This document shows, one piece after another, positions 31,553 to 41,812 of a stretch of DNA of 64,000 bases (position 1 is its first letter; each line of letters begins with the position of its first letter). Position numbers and translations under genes: made by a program. The stretch lies in NCBI GenBank assembly GCA_963812885.1, contig CAWEWZ010000009.1, positions 207,053 to 271,052 of the forward strand, written 5' to 3'. The notes below the pieces were generated by a model. It had not been told where the DNA came from, ran no database searches, and saw nothing but the letters and a program-made list of their open reading frames with translations. This stretch comes from Bog-756 sp963812885. GTDB taxonomy: Bacteria > Actinomycetota > Acidimicrobiia > Acidimicrobiales > RAAP-2.

Positions 31553-32658
31553 TCACCGCCGGGCCGATTCGGCCATCACCTGCCCGTAGAGGGCTTCGAG
31601 GCCGTCGAGGTGCTGTCGGATCGAGAACATCCGCTGCTGGCGCTGCGCGGAGCCGATCGCCGAGCTGTCGCCGCAGAGCCGGGTCCTTCGCCAGACGCAC
31701 CAGTACCCGCGACGCCGCATCGACGTCGCCCGGAGGAAACAGCAGAGCGGGATCTCCGACCGTCTCGGGGTGGGCGCCTCCGTCGGCCGCCACCACCGGC
31801 ACCCCGTGGGCCATGGCCTCGACCACCGAGAGCCCGAAGGGCTCCTCCGGGGCCGTGGCCAGGACGACCGACGACTCGCTGAGCAGCCTGTCGGTGTCGG
31901 CTGCGCTGGCCCACGAAGTCGACACTTTCGGCCACACCGAGCCCATCGGCCAGATCGGTCATCGAACCGCGCCGGTCGCCGGTGCCGGCCACGACGAGGC
32001 GCCATCCGGCCGTTCCCGAGTGCCGCTGGCCGCCCAGATCCGCAGCCCGAGCTCGGGGCTGTTTCTCCTCGGTCAGCCGGTTGAGCATCAGGACCACCGG
32101 CGCCTCCAGGTCGGCCTGGGGCCGGTCGGGCACGGCGTTGTAGAGCAGCACGGAGGGCCCGGCGAGGCCGCGGGCCACGAACTCGCTGATGGCGATGTCA
32201 CGGGCGACCGAGCGGGACACCACCTGGGCCAGCGAGCGGGCCACGGTGCCGGTGCCCCGGTCTCCGGGGAAGTGGCGGGTGGCCACGATCGGGGCCCGTT
32301 GGAACGGCCGGGCCAGCCAGGCCGCGGCCTCGGCCGCCGTCATGTGGACGTGGACGATGTCGACGTGGCGCCGTCCGGCCAGCGCCCGGGCGGTGCGGAT
32401 GACGGTGGAGGCCGGCCGGTAGTCGACCCGGCATGCATCAGCTCGGCCCGCATGCGGTCCGGGTCGCCGCCGATGACCGTCAGGCGGTGCCCACGCCGAG
32501 TCGAGGCCGTTGGCCACCTGGCACATGTACCGCTCCACTCCGGCGAAGGCATCGCTGCGCACGACCTGGACCACCGAGAGGTTCCGCCCCGACACCGTGG
32601 AGGGGCGGGAGGCTGGGCCCGCATCCTGGTCCGGTGCGCCGTTCCTCTCGACGTCCAT
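31553..32658 (-). CDS. GT4-family glycosyltransferase D (several frame breaks as read)
   Basis: Reconstructed from ATG 32658: SVVQVVRSDAFAGVERYMCQ, then (after a break near 32450-32500) HVDIVHVHMTAAEAAAWLAR, VATRHFPGDRGTGTVAR and SVLLYNAVPDRP. The C-terminal pieces give LVVAGTGDRRGSMTDLADGL, TAPEEPFGLSVVEAMAHGVP and VVAADGGAHPETVGDP, the GT4 EPFGxxxxE loop. It ends with HLDGLEALYGQVMAESARR at 31553. Breaks lie near 32480, 32060, 31930 and 31640. It is divergent from glycosyltransferase E, which starts 209 bp away. Confidence 0.7.
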
Positions 32659-32867
32659 CGGGTTCCTCTCTCGACAGCCTCCGGTCGACCGCCGGCCGGT
32701 CGGGCCCCGGTGCCGGATGGCGGCCGCCCTGGCCGCGGGATGGGACCTGAGCCGTGTCCCGGGCTCCGGAGTGCCTCTCCTATCATGCCCGAGTGGTCGT
32801 AGTCCTCCACGAACTGGCCGACGACGACCACCGCCGGGGGCCGGAGCCCGGTGAGCCGACGGCGGGC

Positions 32868-34001
32868 ATGAGCGGTCCGGAGGTCGCCGTGGTCTTCCCG
32901 CAGGTTCACCGGAGCGGAGGCATCGAGCGGGTCTGTTGGGACCTGCTGGATTACCTGGCCCCGAGGCACGACACCGTCTTCGTGGGCTCGAGCGCCCCCG
33001 AGGGGCTGCCCGAGGGGGTCCGGATGGTGCCCGTCCCCGGGCACCCGGATCCCGGGCCCGCCGGGATGTGGGTCCGCCGGGCCCGCTTCGCCAAGGTGCT
33101 GGAACCACTGGGGGCACAGACCATCGTGACCATGGGCTCGGTGGTGCCGCCGGGCGACGTCCTGTGGGTGCCGAGCGTGCACCGGGCGTGGTTGGAGGCG
33201 GCCCGGACCGTCCCGGTGGGCAGGCTGCAGATCCCGGCCGGTGTGCGCTTCGCCATGCCCCGGCACCGCACCCTGCTGGCCCTCGAGTCGCAGTACTTCC
33301 GCCGCGGGCATCCCCGGCACATCCTGTGCACCTCCAAACGGGAGGTCGACGACCTGGGCCGGCTCTACGGTGTCGACCCCGGACTCACCACGGTGGTGCC
33401 CAATCCGATCGATCCCGAACGGTTCAACGTCGAGCGCCGGAAGCGGGATCGCGTCGATGCCCGACGTGATCTGGGGATCGGGGACGGCGAGCTGGCCATG
33501 ATGTTCATCGCCAACGAGCTCCACCGGAAGGGACTGGGCCAGACCCTGGAGGCGATGGCCCACAACGGCGACCGGAGGATGACCCTGCACGTGGTGGGCA
33601 AGGCCGGGCTCGGTCCGTACCAGTCGACCATCCACCGCCTCGGTCTCGACGACCTGGTCCGGTACCACGGACCCACCCGTGACGTCGGCTGGCACCTGGC
33701 CGCGGCCGACCTCATGGTGCTGCCCACCCAGTACGAGCCGTTCGGGCTGGTGATCGTGGAGGCCCTGGCCAGCGGCGTCCCGGTGATCACCAGCCGGCTG
33801 GCCGGCGCCTCCGAAGCCGTCCGCGACGGGAGGACGGGCCTGATCCTCGAGGATCCCTACGACGTGTCCGAGCTCGCCGGGCTGTTGGCCCGGGCCGGCC
33901 GGGCCGATCTGGGGGCCTGGGGACGGGAGGCGGCGTCTTCGGTCGCCCCCTACCGCCGCGACCGGGTCATGGAGCGGGTGGAGCGCATCCTGTTCGGGTG
34001 A
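32868..34001 (+). CDS. GT4-family glycosyltransferase E
   Basis: An intact GT-B protein of 377 residues. The N-terminus VAVVFPQVHRSGGIERVCWD gives the acceptor-side Gly-Gly loop. PNPIDPERFNVERRKRDRVD precedes the second domain, and LPTQYEPFGLVIVEALASGV is the nucleotide-sugar binding loop. ATG 32868 is chosen because homologous N-termini begin at this point, although the frame is open to 32754. It probably adds one sugar to the lipid-linked repeat unit at the cytoplasmic face. The donor cannot be read from sequence. Confidence 0.87.
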   Translation: MSGPEVAVVFPQVHRSGGIERVCWDLLDYLAPRHDTVFVGSSAPEGLPEGVRMVPVPGHPDPGPAGMWVRRARFAKVLEPLGAQTIVTMGSVVPPGDVLWVPSVHRAWLEAARTVPVGRLQIPAGVRFAMPRHRTLLALESQYFRRGHPRHILCTSKREVDDLGRLYGVDPGLTTVVPNPIDPERFNVERRKRDRVDARRDLGIGDGELAMMFIANELHRKGLGQTLEAMAHNGDRRMTLHVVGKAGLGPYQSTIHRLGLDDLVRYHGPTRDVGWHLAAADLMVLPTQYEPFGLVIVEALASGVPVITSRLAGASEAVRDGRTGLILEDPYDVSELAGLLARAGRADLGAWGREAASSVAPYRRDRVMERVERILFG

Positions 34002-34072
34002 CGGCGGCGCCACCGTCGGGGCCGCCGAGCCCTGTCGGGCCGCCGAGCCCGTCGGACCCGTCAGCCGGCCTG

Positions 34073-34953
34073 TCAGCCGGGTCCGTCCTCGGATCCGAAG
34101 GCGGCCTCGGCCCGCATCGGGCCCGACACATAGAGCCGGAACCGTGCCGCGGCCCGGCGCCCCCGGTCGCCGGGCAGGAACAGGGCCCGCACCAGCGCCC
34201 CGGCGATGACTCCGGTGCGGAAGATCCACCAGCCGGCGGTTCCGTAGTGCTTGCGCAGGTAGCGCTCGTTCGACGCATGGAAGTGGGTGTCGCGCTCCGA
34301 CTGATCGCCCCCGGTGCCCGCACCCACGTGGGTGGCCACCACCTCGGGGCAGAGGGCGACACGCCACCCGAGGTCGTGGGCCCGCCGTTGCCAGTCCGTC
34401 TCCTCGGCGTAGAGGAAGAAGCGTTCGTCGAACGGCCCGACGGCGGCGAGGGCGTCGGCCCGCAGCATCAGGACCGAGCCGATCAGGAAATCGGTGTGGC
34501 CCCCGAGGCGACCGAGACCGAGCGCCTCCAGCCAGGCTCGGGCCGGCGTGGGGAAGGGCCAGCCCACCCGGGCCTCTTCGCCGGTGACCGGGTCCACCTG
34601 GGCCGGGGCCACGCAGGCCAGGTCGTCGGCGGCCCGGAGCTGTTCCTGCAATCGGGCGATGGCGTCGGGACCGATCGAGGCATCGGGATTGAGGAGCAGC
34701 AGATCGTCGGCGACCGAGTCCCCATTCAGGCGCCCGGTGCTCGAGGCCGACGTTCACCCCGGCCCCGAATCCGAGGTTCCGCCCCGGGTCGACGTAGGTC
34801 GCCCCGTGGCGCTCGGCCACCGCCTGCACCGGCGGCATCAGAGGAGTTGTCGACGACCACGACGGGCAACCGGTCCTCCAGCCGGCTCAGACATCCGTCG
34901 AGCAGGTCGGGTGCGCCGAACGCCACCACCAGGACGTCGACGCCACCGGCCAT
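34073..34953 (-). CDS. GT2-family (rhamnosyltransferase-like) glycosyltransferase (frameshifted as read)
   Basis: GT-A fold: VDVLVVAFGAPDLLDGCLSR, VVVVDNSSD, then in another frame ATYVDPGRNLGFGAGVNVGL, DLLLLNPDASIGPDAI (the DxD-region equivalent NPD) and finally DFLIGSVLMLRADALAAVGP with FDERFFLYAEETDWQRRAHD. The last two are hallmarks of WbbL-like inverting rhamnosyl- and mannosyltransferases. Breaks are near 34830 and 34730. ATG is at 34953 and the stop at 34073. It is the only GT2 enzyme seen in the locus, so it probably makes a distinct linkage such as rhamnose transfer, which is inference. Confidence 0.78.
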
Positions 34954-35047
34954 CAGCGCCTCCGACGGCCCGGACTCGAGGGTGCCGACCTTCGATCCTC
35001 GGGCGTGCCGGCGGCCGACCGGTCGGGAGGGACCGGTTCCGCCCGGG

Positions 35048-36835
35048 TCATTGCTTGTAGGCGTAGGACTGGTATGAGTCGGTGGAGGCGCGCTTGACCC
35101 GGTTGATGGCGATCCCGAGCACCCGGCAGTGGGTGTTCTCGAGCCGGCGCACGGTGCGCTCGAGGTCGGTGCGGTCGGTCTTGACCCTCCGAGGCCACGA
35201 TCACCGCCCCGCGGGCCATGCTCCCGAGGATGGCGGTGTCCGGGCACGGCCAGCACCGGCGGTGTGTCCAGCAGGACGACGTCGGCCAGCAGCTGGATCT
35301 GGTCGAGCACGGGTTGCATCCCCGGGCTGCCGAACAGCTCGCTGGGGTTCTCCAGCTGGGTTCCGGCCGGCAGCACCTGGAGGCCCCAGATGCCGCTCTC
35401 CACCAGCAACGAGGAGATGGAGGGTTGCTCGGGGACCGGCGTGAACTCGCGCCGGGACCGCGGCGGCGTGGGCCGTTCGGCGCCCGGCGCCCGGCGTTCG
35501 CCGGGCCGGGCGAAGGCCGCTCCCTCGCCCCGCGGGGACGTTCGAGAGCAGGTCGGGGTCGGAGTTCTTCCAGTTGGCCCGGATCAGATTGGAGAGACCC
35601 GGTTGCCCGGTGACCTCGAGGCCGAAGATCTCCTCCAGCCTCGGTCGCCGGAAGTCGGCCGAGACGACGATGACCTTGCTGCCGGCCATGGCCCAGGCCG
35701 CGGCCAGGTTGGCGGTGACGAAGGTCTTGCCGTCGCCCGGTTCGGGGCTGGTCACGACCAGGACCGGGAACGGGGTGTCGTCGAGGATGACCCGGAGACT
35801 GGTCCGGAGCTCCCGGATGGACTCGGCCATGAGGGACTGCGGCGCCTGGAGCATGGCGATGGCCACCTTCCCCGAGCGCACCTCGTTGTCCTCGGGCAGC
35901 TCGGCCAGGATGGGCGACTCGGTCACCGAGGCGATGTCGGGCGTGTTCCGCAGCCGGTCGTCGAACTGGTCCCGGGCCATGGCGATCCCGACACCCGACC
36001 AGCAGCCCGGCGATCAGCGCCGATCACGGCCAGCTTGGCCTTGCTCAGCCCGGAGGGGGTCGTCGGGAGTCCGGCGGCGACCTGGATGCTGGCGTACGGC
36101 TCGCCCAGCGTGATGTTGCTCCTGCTCGGTCTGCAGCGCGCTGACCGTCTGGGTCAGGGCTCTGGATCTCGGCGCTGGTCACGCGAGCTGGACGGCTGGG
36201 ATTCGAGGCCGGCGAGCTTCTGGGTCAACCCGGCCAGGACGGTGGTGATCTTCTGCGCTCTGGTTGTTGACCAGGGTCTGGATCTGGTCGACGTAGGCCT
36301 GTGAATAGGCCTTGGCCACCGCCTGGGCCTTTTCCGGGGTGGGGGCCGAGGCGGTGATGGTGAGCGCGCCGGTGGTGGGGTCGACCGTGCCGGTGACCTC
36401 GCTGGCCACGGCCCCGACATCGGGGTTGTCGAGGAGCTTGGCCGCCTGCAGCTCGACCGCCGTACTGCTCAGGGCCTGGACGGGATCGGGCAGGGTCACC
36501 TGGGTGGACGACCCGCCGGAGGCATTCGTCGTGGAGTTGATCTGGACGAGGGCGGTGGACTGGTACATCGGGGTGTGGAGCTTGGAGTAGGCGAAGGCGG
36601 CGGCGACGGCCACGACGACGCTGACCACGATGATCAGCCGCTTTCGCCACAAGGTCGAGAGGAATTCGGGGAAAGTCAGTGGTCGCTCGCTTTCGGAGAG
36701 CCGGTGGGCCTTGCGCTGAGGATAGGGCGTCCCGGCCCCCGGGGGCAGTACCCTCGCCCGGCCCGACCGGTGAAGGGCGCCGGCAACCGGTCCCGAGCCC
36801 GGAGGGCAGGGCGGCGGCGGCGGGCTCCTTCTCAC
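35048..36835 (-). CDS. Wzz-domain polysaccharide copolymerase fused to BY-kinase (several frame breaks as read)
   Basis: A tyrosine autokinase that controls chain length and export. The Wzz part has PLTFPEFLSTLWRKRLIIVV, a first membrane helix and STALVQINSTTNASGGSS. After breaks near 36260-35990 the kinase part shows Walker A VTSPEPGDGKTFVTANLAAA, Walker A-prime KVIVVSADFRRPRLE and, in a further frame, Walker B ADVVLLDTPPVLA. The C-terminal tyrosine cluster DSYQSYAYKQ ends at 35048. The frame is open to GTG 36835 (overlapping the upstream glycosyltransferase stop), but conserved sequence starts only near 36700. The Tyr tail is intact, so autophosphorylation is expected. The partner phosphatase is probably the gene at 48497. 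Confidence 0.82.
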
Positions 36836-38020
36836 CGGGATCGACCCTCCTCACGGGCCCGGGCCATCAATGAGGCCATGGCCTCGGCCCGGTCGTGCCA
36901 GGTCGGAATGGGTGCCCCGTCGAACCGGCCGGGCAGGCCGGCGGGACCGGCGGTGGCCAGGGCGGTCGATGTCGCCTCGACGAAGCGGCTCCGGTCGGCG
37001 GTGACGATCGGGGGACCCAGCTCACGGAAGCCGGCCACCGGCGTGGCCACGGTGGGCCGGCCGGCGGCCAGGCACTCGTAGGCCTTGATGGGATCGAGGC
37101 TCTCGGTGAACGGGTCGACCAGGTGGGGGATGATGATCACGTCGGCGTGCTGCATGTAGGCCGGGATCCGGTCGTAGGGACGGGCCCCGAGCACAGTGAT
37201 GTTCGGGAACCGCTCCAACCGGTCGGTGACGTCCCTCGGCAAGCTGTTCGGCCCGACCAGCACGACCTGGAGGTCCGGGCGGGCCCCGGCCAGCTCGAGC
37301 ACGAGCGGGATGTCGATCCGCCAGGTGTGCAGTGTCCCGACGTAGAGGGCGACCGGGGAAGGAGGAAGGTCGGCGGGCCGGGGCCGGGGGGTGCGGAAGA
37401 GGTCGACGTCCACCCCGTTGGGGATGAGCTCGACCGGCACGGTTGGTGCCCCGGGAACGGGCGAGCTCGGGCGAGCAGACCACCACCTCCTGGCTGTGCT
37501 CCATCAGGAGGGCCTCGTCGGCCATCAGCCGGTCCCGCTGTCTCGGGGCCAGCGGGGCCAGCAGCCAGTCGTCGGTGATGTCGTAGAGACTGGGCCACCC
37601 GGTGCGGACCGCCAGCGAGGCGTAGGAGGCGTCGTTGATCCAGAGCAGCGGTCGGTGGAGCCCCAGCTCGTCGACGGCATCGAGGACCTGCCGTTGGAGC
37701 GATCGATCGGCGAACGGGCCCACCAGGCGCGGTAGCCACTTGCGGGGCCGCAGGACATGGATCCGGGGGTGGACCTCGGTCAGTCGCGGGCCGGTGAGGT
37801 CTCCGAGCCGGCCCGATCTGAGCTCGTGGGGGATGTCGATGGCGGGGGCGACGAACAGCACCTGCAGCGACGGGTCGAGGTCGACCAGCTCGTCGACAAG
37901 GATGCGGATGCGCCTTCTGACCTCGCCCCAGGCCTCCAGCGAGCACACCACCAGGGACATGACCTCAGAACCTCGGTCGGATGTGACGACGATGCTGTCG
38001 ACGGGGTTCTGCGTAGTCAT
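36832..38020 (-). CDS. GT4-type glycosyltransferase F (one frame break as read)
   Basis: MSLVVCSLEAWGEVRRRIRI (within the piece from ATG 38020) and LLWINDASYASLAVRTGWPS with LYDITDDWLLAPLAPRQRDR are typical of TuaH-like glycosyltransferases of the GT-B group. Near 37440 the frame changes, and PVELIPNGVDVDLFRTPRP, VALYVGTLHTWRIDIPLVL and HLVDPFTESLDPIKAYECLA complete the enzyme. The stop at 36832 overlaps the GTG that opens the Wzz/kinase frame, so the two are adjacent in one minus-strand transcript. The start could instead be ATG 37960. Confidence 0.75.
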
Positions 38021-38250
38021 CCTTGTTCCTAGCTGCGTCCCTCGCTGTCGACCAGATGGCCCCCCGACCCCGCGCCTCGGGCACTGCTGAACCCCTGCGG
38101 GCCGGGGCCCGTAGATAGCGTCGACACCGCAGAGGGCCACCTTGAGATCCAATTGGCCGTACCCCGGGTGCGCAGGCAGCGGCGGCTACGCTACGGATGC
38201 CGTCACCATTGACGTCTCCGACGACCGATGAGCGAGAGCGCGCTGACACG

Positions 38251-39811
38251 ATGAGCCGCACAACGAGCCCGGCCCCGGCACGGGTCGGGACCAGGCGCAC
38301 CCGGCTGAGCGGGCGGGCGGCCGGGCAGCGGGCACTGGGAACGCTGGGTTGGTTGTCCACCGTGGTGGTGGCCGCAGCGATCGGCATCGCCGTGGCCGGC
38401 AACCGCAAGGTCGGATTGGCGGCAGCCGGGTTCGTCCTCGTGTTCGGGATCTTCATCGCTGATCCGCTCCTCCTGGTCGTCATCGCCCTTCCCGGATCCC
38501 TCCTGATCCAGCGGGTCGGGGGGAGTTCCACCAATCTCAGTGCGGCGGACCTCCTGGTCTTCGTGGCCGCCATCGTGTCGCTCTTTCACGTCCGGTGGAA
38601 GGAGGCGCCCTACCTGCGCCAGTTTCTCAAGGGCATCGTCTGGTTCCAGGCCGCCTTGATCCTCGTGGTCATCGCCCATCCGTTCCGGGACAACATCGTC
38701 GAATGGTTCCACCGCTGGTCCTATGTGGCCGGCAGCGTCATCGTGGGATGGGTCATCGCCACCAATGGCCGGACCCGGCAGGCCTTCCGCCTCTTTCTAG
38801 CCGGTTCCTCGATCATCGCCATCCTGGCCATGGAACACGCGGTGACCAGCCACTTCCAACCCGCTCAGTGGGGCGTGTACCAGAAGAACGGCATCGGCAC
38901 CATCATGTGGATCGCCATCGTGGTGGCCCAGATCAATCCGTCCTGGACGGGTATCGGCCGCACCGAGGCGAGGATCAACAAGTATCTCTGCATCGGCGGA
39001 CTGCTGGCCTCGCAGAGTCGGCAGTCGGTGATCCTCCTCATCCTGGCCATCGCCCTGGCCGCCTTCTTGAATCCGGAATTGCGGGGCAAGTCCAAGCTGT
39101 TGATGCTGGCTTCGGTCCCCGTGGGGGTGGTGCTGTACTTCAGCTTCGTCATCAACGCCCGGGTGAACCCCCGATTCAACTCGGTGGCCACCCGGGTCGA
39201 CCAGATCTCGGCCGCCATACACGTCTGGCACCTGAGCCCCATCCTCGGTGAGGGGCTGCGGTTCTACTACCTCCCGCAGTTCCTGGCCGTGACCGCCCCG
39301 CCCAACGTCTTCATCGACAACCTGGCCTCCAGCGGGATCGTCGGATCGCTGGCCTTCGTCTTCATGGTCTGTGTCACCGTCCGAACCATGTTCCGGCTGC
39401 CCTACGCCCTGGGCACCCTCGGTCTGGTCATCCTCGTCTTCCACTACGTGGACGGTCTCTTCGACATCTTCTGGATCGGCGCGTCGTCGATCGCGCCCGT
39501 TCATCATCGCCGGGATCTCGTTGGGCATGGCCGACATGGACAAAGTGGCTCGGCGGGCCGGCGAATCGGGGACCGCCGATGCCCGAGCCGCTCCGGCCGC
39601 CCCCGGCCCGGCGGGCTCGTCGGCCGAGTCGTCCCCGGCGCCCACCGGTGTGCCCACCGCCGATGCGGGCTGGATGTCGGCGGCGACCACCGGCCTGGCG
39701 GCAGGATCCTCGGCGGTCACGGCCCGCCTGGCCGAGCGCGGCCTCGGCGGCGACCACCCGCCTGGCGCAGATACTCCCGGCCCGTTGACCGCCACGCTGG
39801 CTCGACGGTGA
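38251..39811 (+). CDS. polysaccharide polymerase/O-antigen ligase-like membrane protein (one frame break as read)
   Basis: About 520 residues with ten or more membrane segments (for example LLLVVIALPGSLLIQRVGGS and VILLILAIALAAFLNPELRG) and a large loop before the conserved HLSPILGEGLRFYYLPQ. This is the pattern of Wzy/O-antigen ligase-type proteins. Near 39495 the frame changes, giving FIIAGISLGMADMDKVARR and an Ala/Pro-rich cytoplasmic tail to 39811. It probably polymerises the undecaprenyl-linked repeat units on the outer face of the membrane. The stop overlaps the GTG of the next glycosyltransferase. Confidence 0.75.
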
Positions 39812-40861
39812 CCGGCGCGTCACCCCGGATCGCCTACAACGCCCTGCCCCTCGATCCCCGTGGTGGCGGGGTCAGCACCTACATACGCGAGCTCCTCGCC
39901 GCCATGGTCGCCGAGGTCGATGCCGACCTGGTGGCCGCGGTGCGACCGGGAGGTGCCTCCGAGCTGCCCGACCGCATCCACCCGCTGATCAAGGGAGACT
40001 CCGGGGGGATCCGGCGGGCGCTGACCGGTGCGGTCGGGTTCGGAAAGGCCGATCTGACCCACGGGCTCGACGTCGACCTCCCGCTGCGACGACCCGGGCC
40101 GATGGTCTCGACGGTGCACGACCTCGCCATCTTCGACACGCCGTGGGCCTTTCCGCGGCACCGGGTGGCCGGCGAGCGGGTGCTGGTCCGGCATGCGCTC
40201 CGACGGGCGGACGCCATCGTCGCCGTGTCGTCGTTCACCGCCGAACGGGTCCGGAGCCTTCTCGGACTCGACGCCGTCGTCGTGCACTCGGCCCCGGGCC
40301 CGGACATGTCGCCGGCCTCGCCGGTGGACGTCGGGCGGGTCCGGGCCCACTATGGGCTTCCTGACCGGTTCGTCCTCCATGTGGGGAACATCGAGCCGCG
40401 CAAGGACATCACCACCCTGGCCGACGCCTGCCGGCGGGTGCCGATCCCGCTGGTGCTCACCGGCCACAGCCTGTGGGGCAGTGTCCCTCCGGCCGGGACG
40501 GTCGAGATCGGGCACGTGCCCCGGGGCGACCTCCCCGCCCTCTACGGAGCGGCCACGCTGGTCGGCTATGCCTCCAGATACGAGGGATTCGGGCTGCCGC
40601 CGGTGGAAGCCATGGCCTGTGGGGCCGCGGTGGTCAGCACCCCGGTTCCGGCCGTCGTGGAGGTGGTCGGGGACGGAGCCGAGACGTTCCGACCCGGTGA
40701 CGTCGGCGGCCTGACCGAGACGCTGCGGGGGCTGGTCGGTGACGACCAGCGGCGCTCCGAGCTCGCCCGGAGGGGAAGCCGACGGGTGCAGGAGCTGAGC
40801 TGGGCCCGGTCCGCCCGTGGCTACCGCCGACGTCTACCGGTCCCTGGGCCTGGCTGTCTGA
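39808..40861 (+). CDS. GT4-family glycosyltransferase G (C-terminal frame break as read)
   Basis: GTG 39808 overlaps the polymerase stop (GTGA). The protein shows IAYNALPLDPRGGGVSTYIR, VSTVHDLAIFDTPWAFPRHR, FVLHVGNIEPRKDITTLADA and YASRYEGFGLPPVEAMACGA. This is the mannosyltransferase-like subgroup of GT4 (WbaZ/PimB-type EGFGLPPVE). The frame as read runs to 40878, but a one-base change near 40825 gives TADVYRSLGLAV and the stop at 40859-40861, a more usual end. It is translationally coupled to the polymerase. Confidence 0.85.
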
Positions 40862-40948
40862 GCATCCCGAGCGCGTGACCGCCGGCCGGGCCGCCTGAGC
40901 AGCCGAGCGGTCGCTTCAGCTGGCCTGCCCTCATGCCGAAGAGAGAGT

Positions 40949-41812
40949 GTGGAGTCGGTGGTGAGAGGTGGGCGCCGAGCCCACGGGGCAGTGACGCACG
41001 CGTCGGCGACGACCGCCTACGAGCTCCTGGCCGACGACGGCGATCGTCAGGTCAGCGCCCCCGAGACCGATCTCCCCGAGGACCTGCTGGCCGATCTCTA
41101 CCACCATCCTCTGATCATCACGCCCGACTACGTGGGTCGGGACCGTCGGACCAGGTCCGTCCGCCATCATCCGGAGCGCCGGCGAGCGTCGGGCCGTCGT
41201 GATTCCGGAGACCCCGGAGATGCCAGGGCCTCCAGCCCGGTGCCCTCGCTCCGGTGGGTCGAGGTCCTGGTCATCGTGGTGTCCACCATTCTGGTCGCCG
41301 TCCCGCTGACCTTGATGGGCTCGCATGCGCCGGCGGCAGGAACCTCGAACCATTCGCCGACTCCCGACGCGGCCACGTCGACCCCCGGAGCCGGCGCCCT
41401 CGCCGTCCAGCGTCCGGCCGGAAGCACGCCCAGCCGGCAGGCCCGGGCCACGACCAGGGCCCGTTCGGCCCGCCAGAGCTCGGCCCGCCGGGCGGCCGCC
41501 CTTCGAAGGCGGGAGGCGAGTGCGCTCCACGCTCGTCGGGCCAGCAGCCAGCGTGCGGCCCGACGGGCGGCGGTGGCCCGACGACAGGCGCTGGCCAAGC
41601 AGGAGCGGACCCGGACCGGAGCCGGGCCCGGTCCCGGGCCCAGGCCCGTGCCCGGGCTGCGGCCCGAGCTCGGCCCGATCTCGCCGCCCCACCGGTCGAG
41701 CCTGACCGGCGGCCTGCCGGCGGCCTGCCCGGGACGGGCTGACCCGTCGAGGGCTGGAGGGCTTCAGCTGATCCGGCAACCTGCCGATCTGTCGGTATGG
41801 ACTCAACACTGA
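40949..41812 (+). CDS. single-pass membrane protein with YVGRDRR motif (paralogue 1)
   Basis: The 287-residue protein is not assigned to a family. It has an N-terminal cytoplasmic region with HPLIITPDYVGRDRRTRSVR, one membrane helix (WVEVLVIVVSTILVAVPLTL) and an outer or stalk region extremely rich in Ala and Arg (for example ARRAAALRRREASALHARRA), followed by Gly/Pro repeats. The downstream gene carries the same motif-plus-helix arrangement, so they are tandem paralogues, overlapping by 16 bp. The Arg-rich tail could bind acidic polysaccharide, which is inference. The GTG start is uncertain; the in-frame GTGs at 40958 and 40961 are alternatives. Confidence 0.55.
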   Translation: MESVVRGGRRAHGAVTHASATTAYELLADDGDRQVSAPETDLPEDLLADLYHHPLIITPDYVGRDRRTRSVRHHPERRRASGRRDSGDPGDARASSPVPSLRWVEVLVIVVSTILVAVPLTLMGSHAPAAGTSNHSPTPDAATSTPGAGALAVQRPAGSTPSRQARATTRARSARQSSARRAAALRRREASALHARRASSQRAARRAAVARRQALAKQERTRTGAGPGPGPRPVPGLRPELGPISPPHRSSLTGGLPAACPGRADPSRAGGLQLIRQPADLSVWTQH

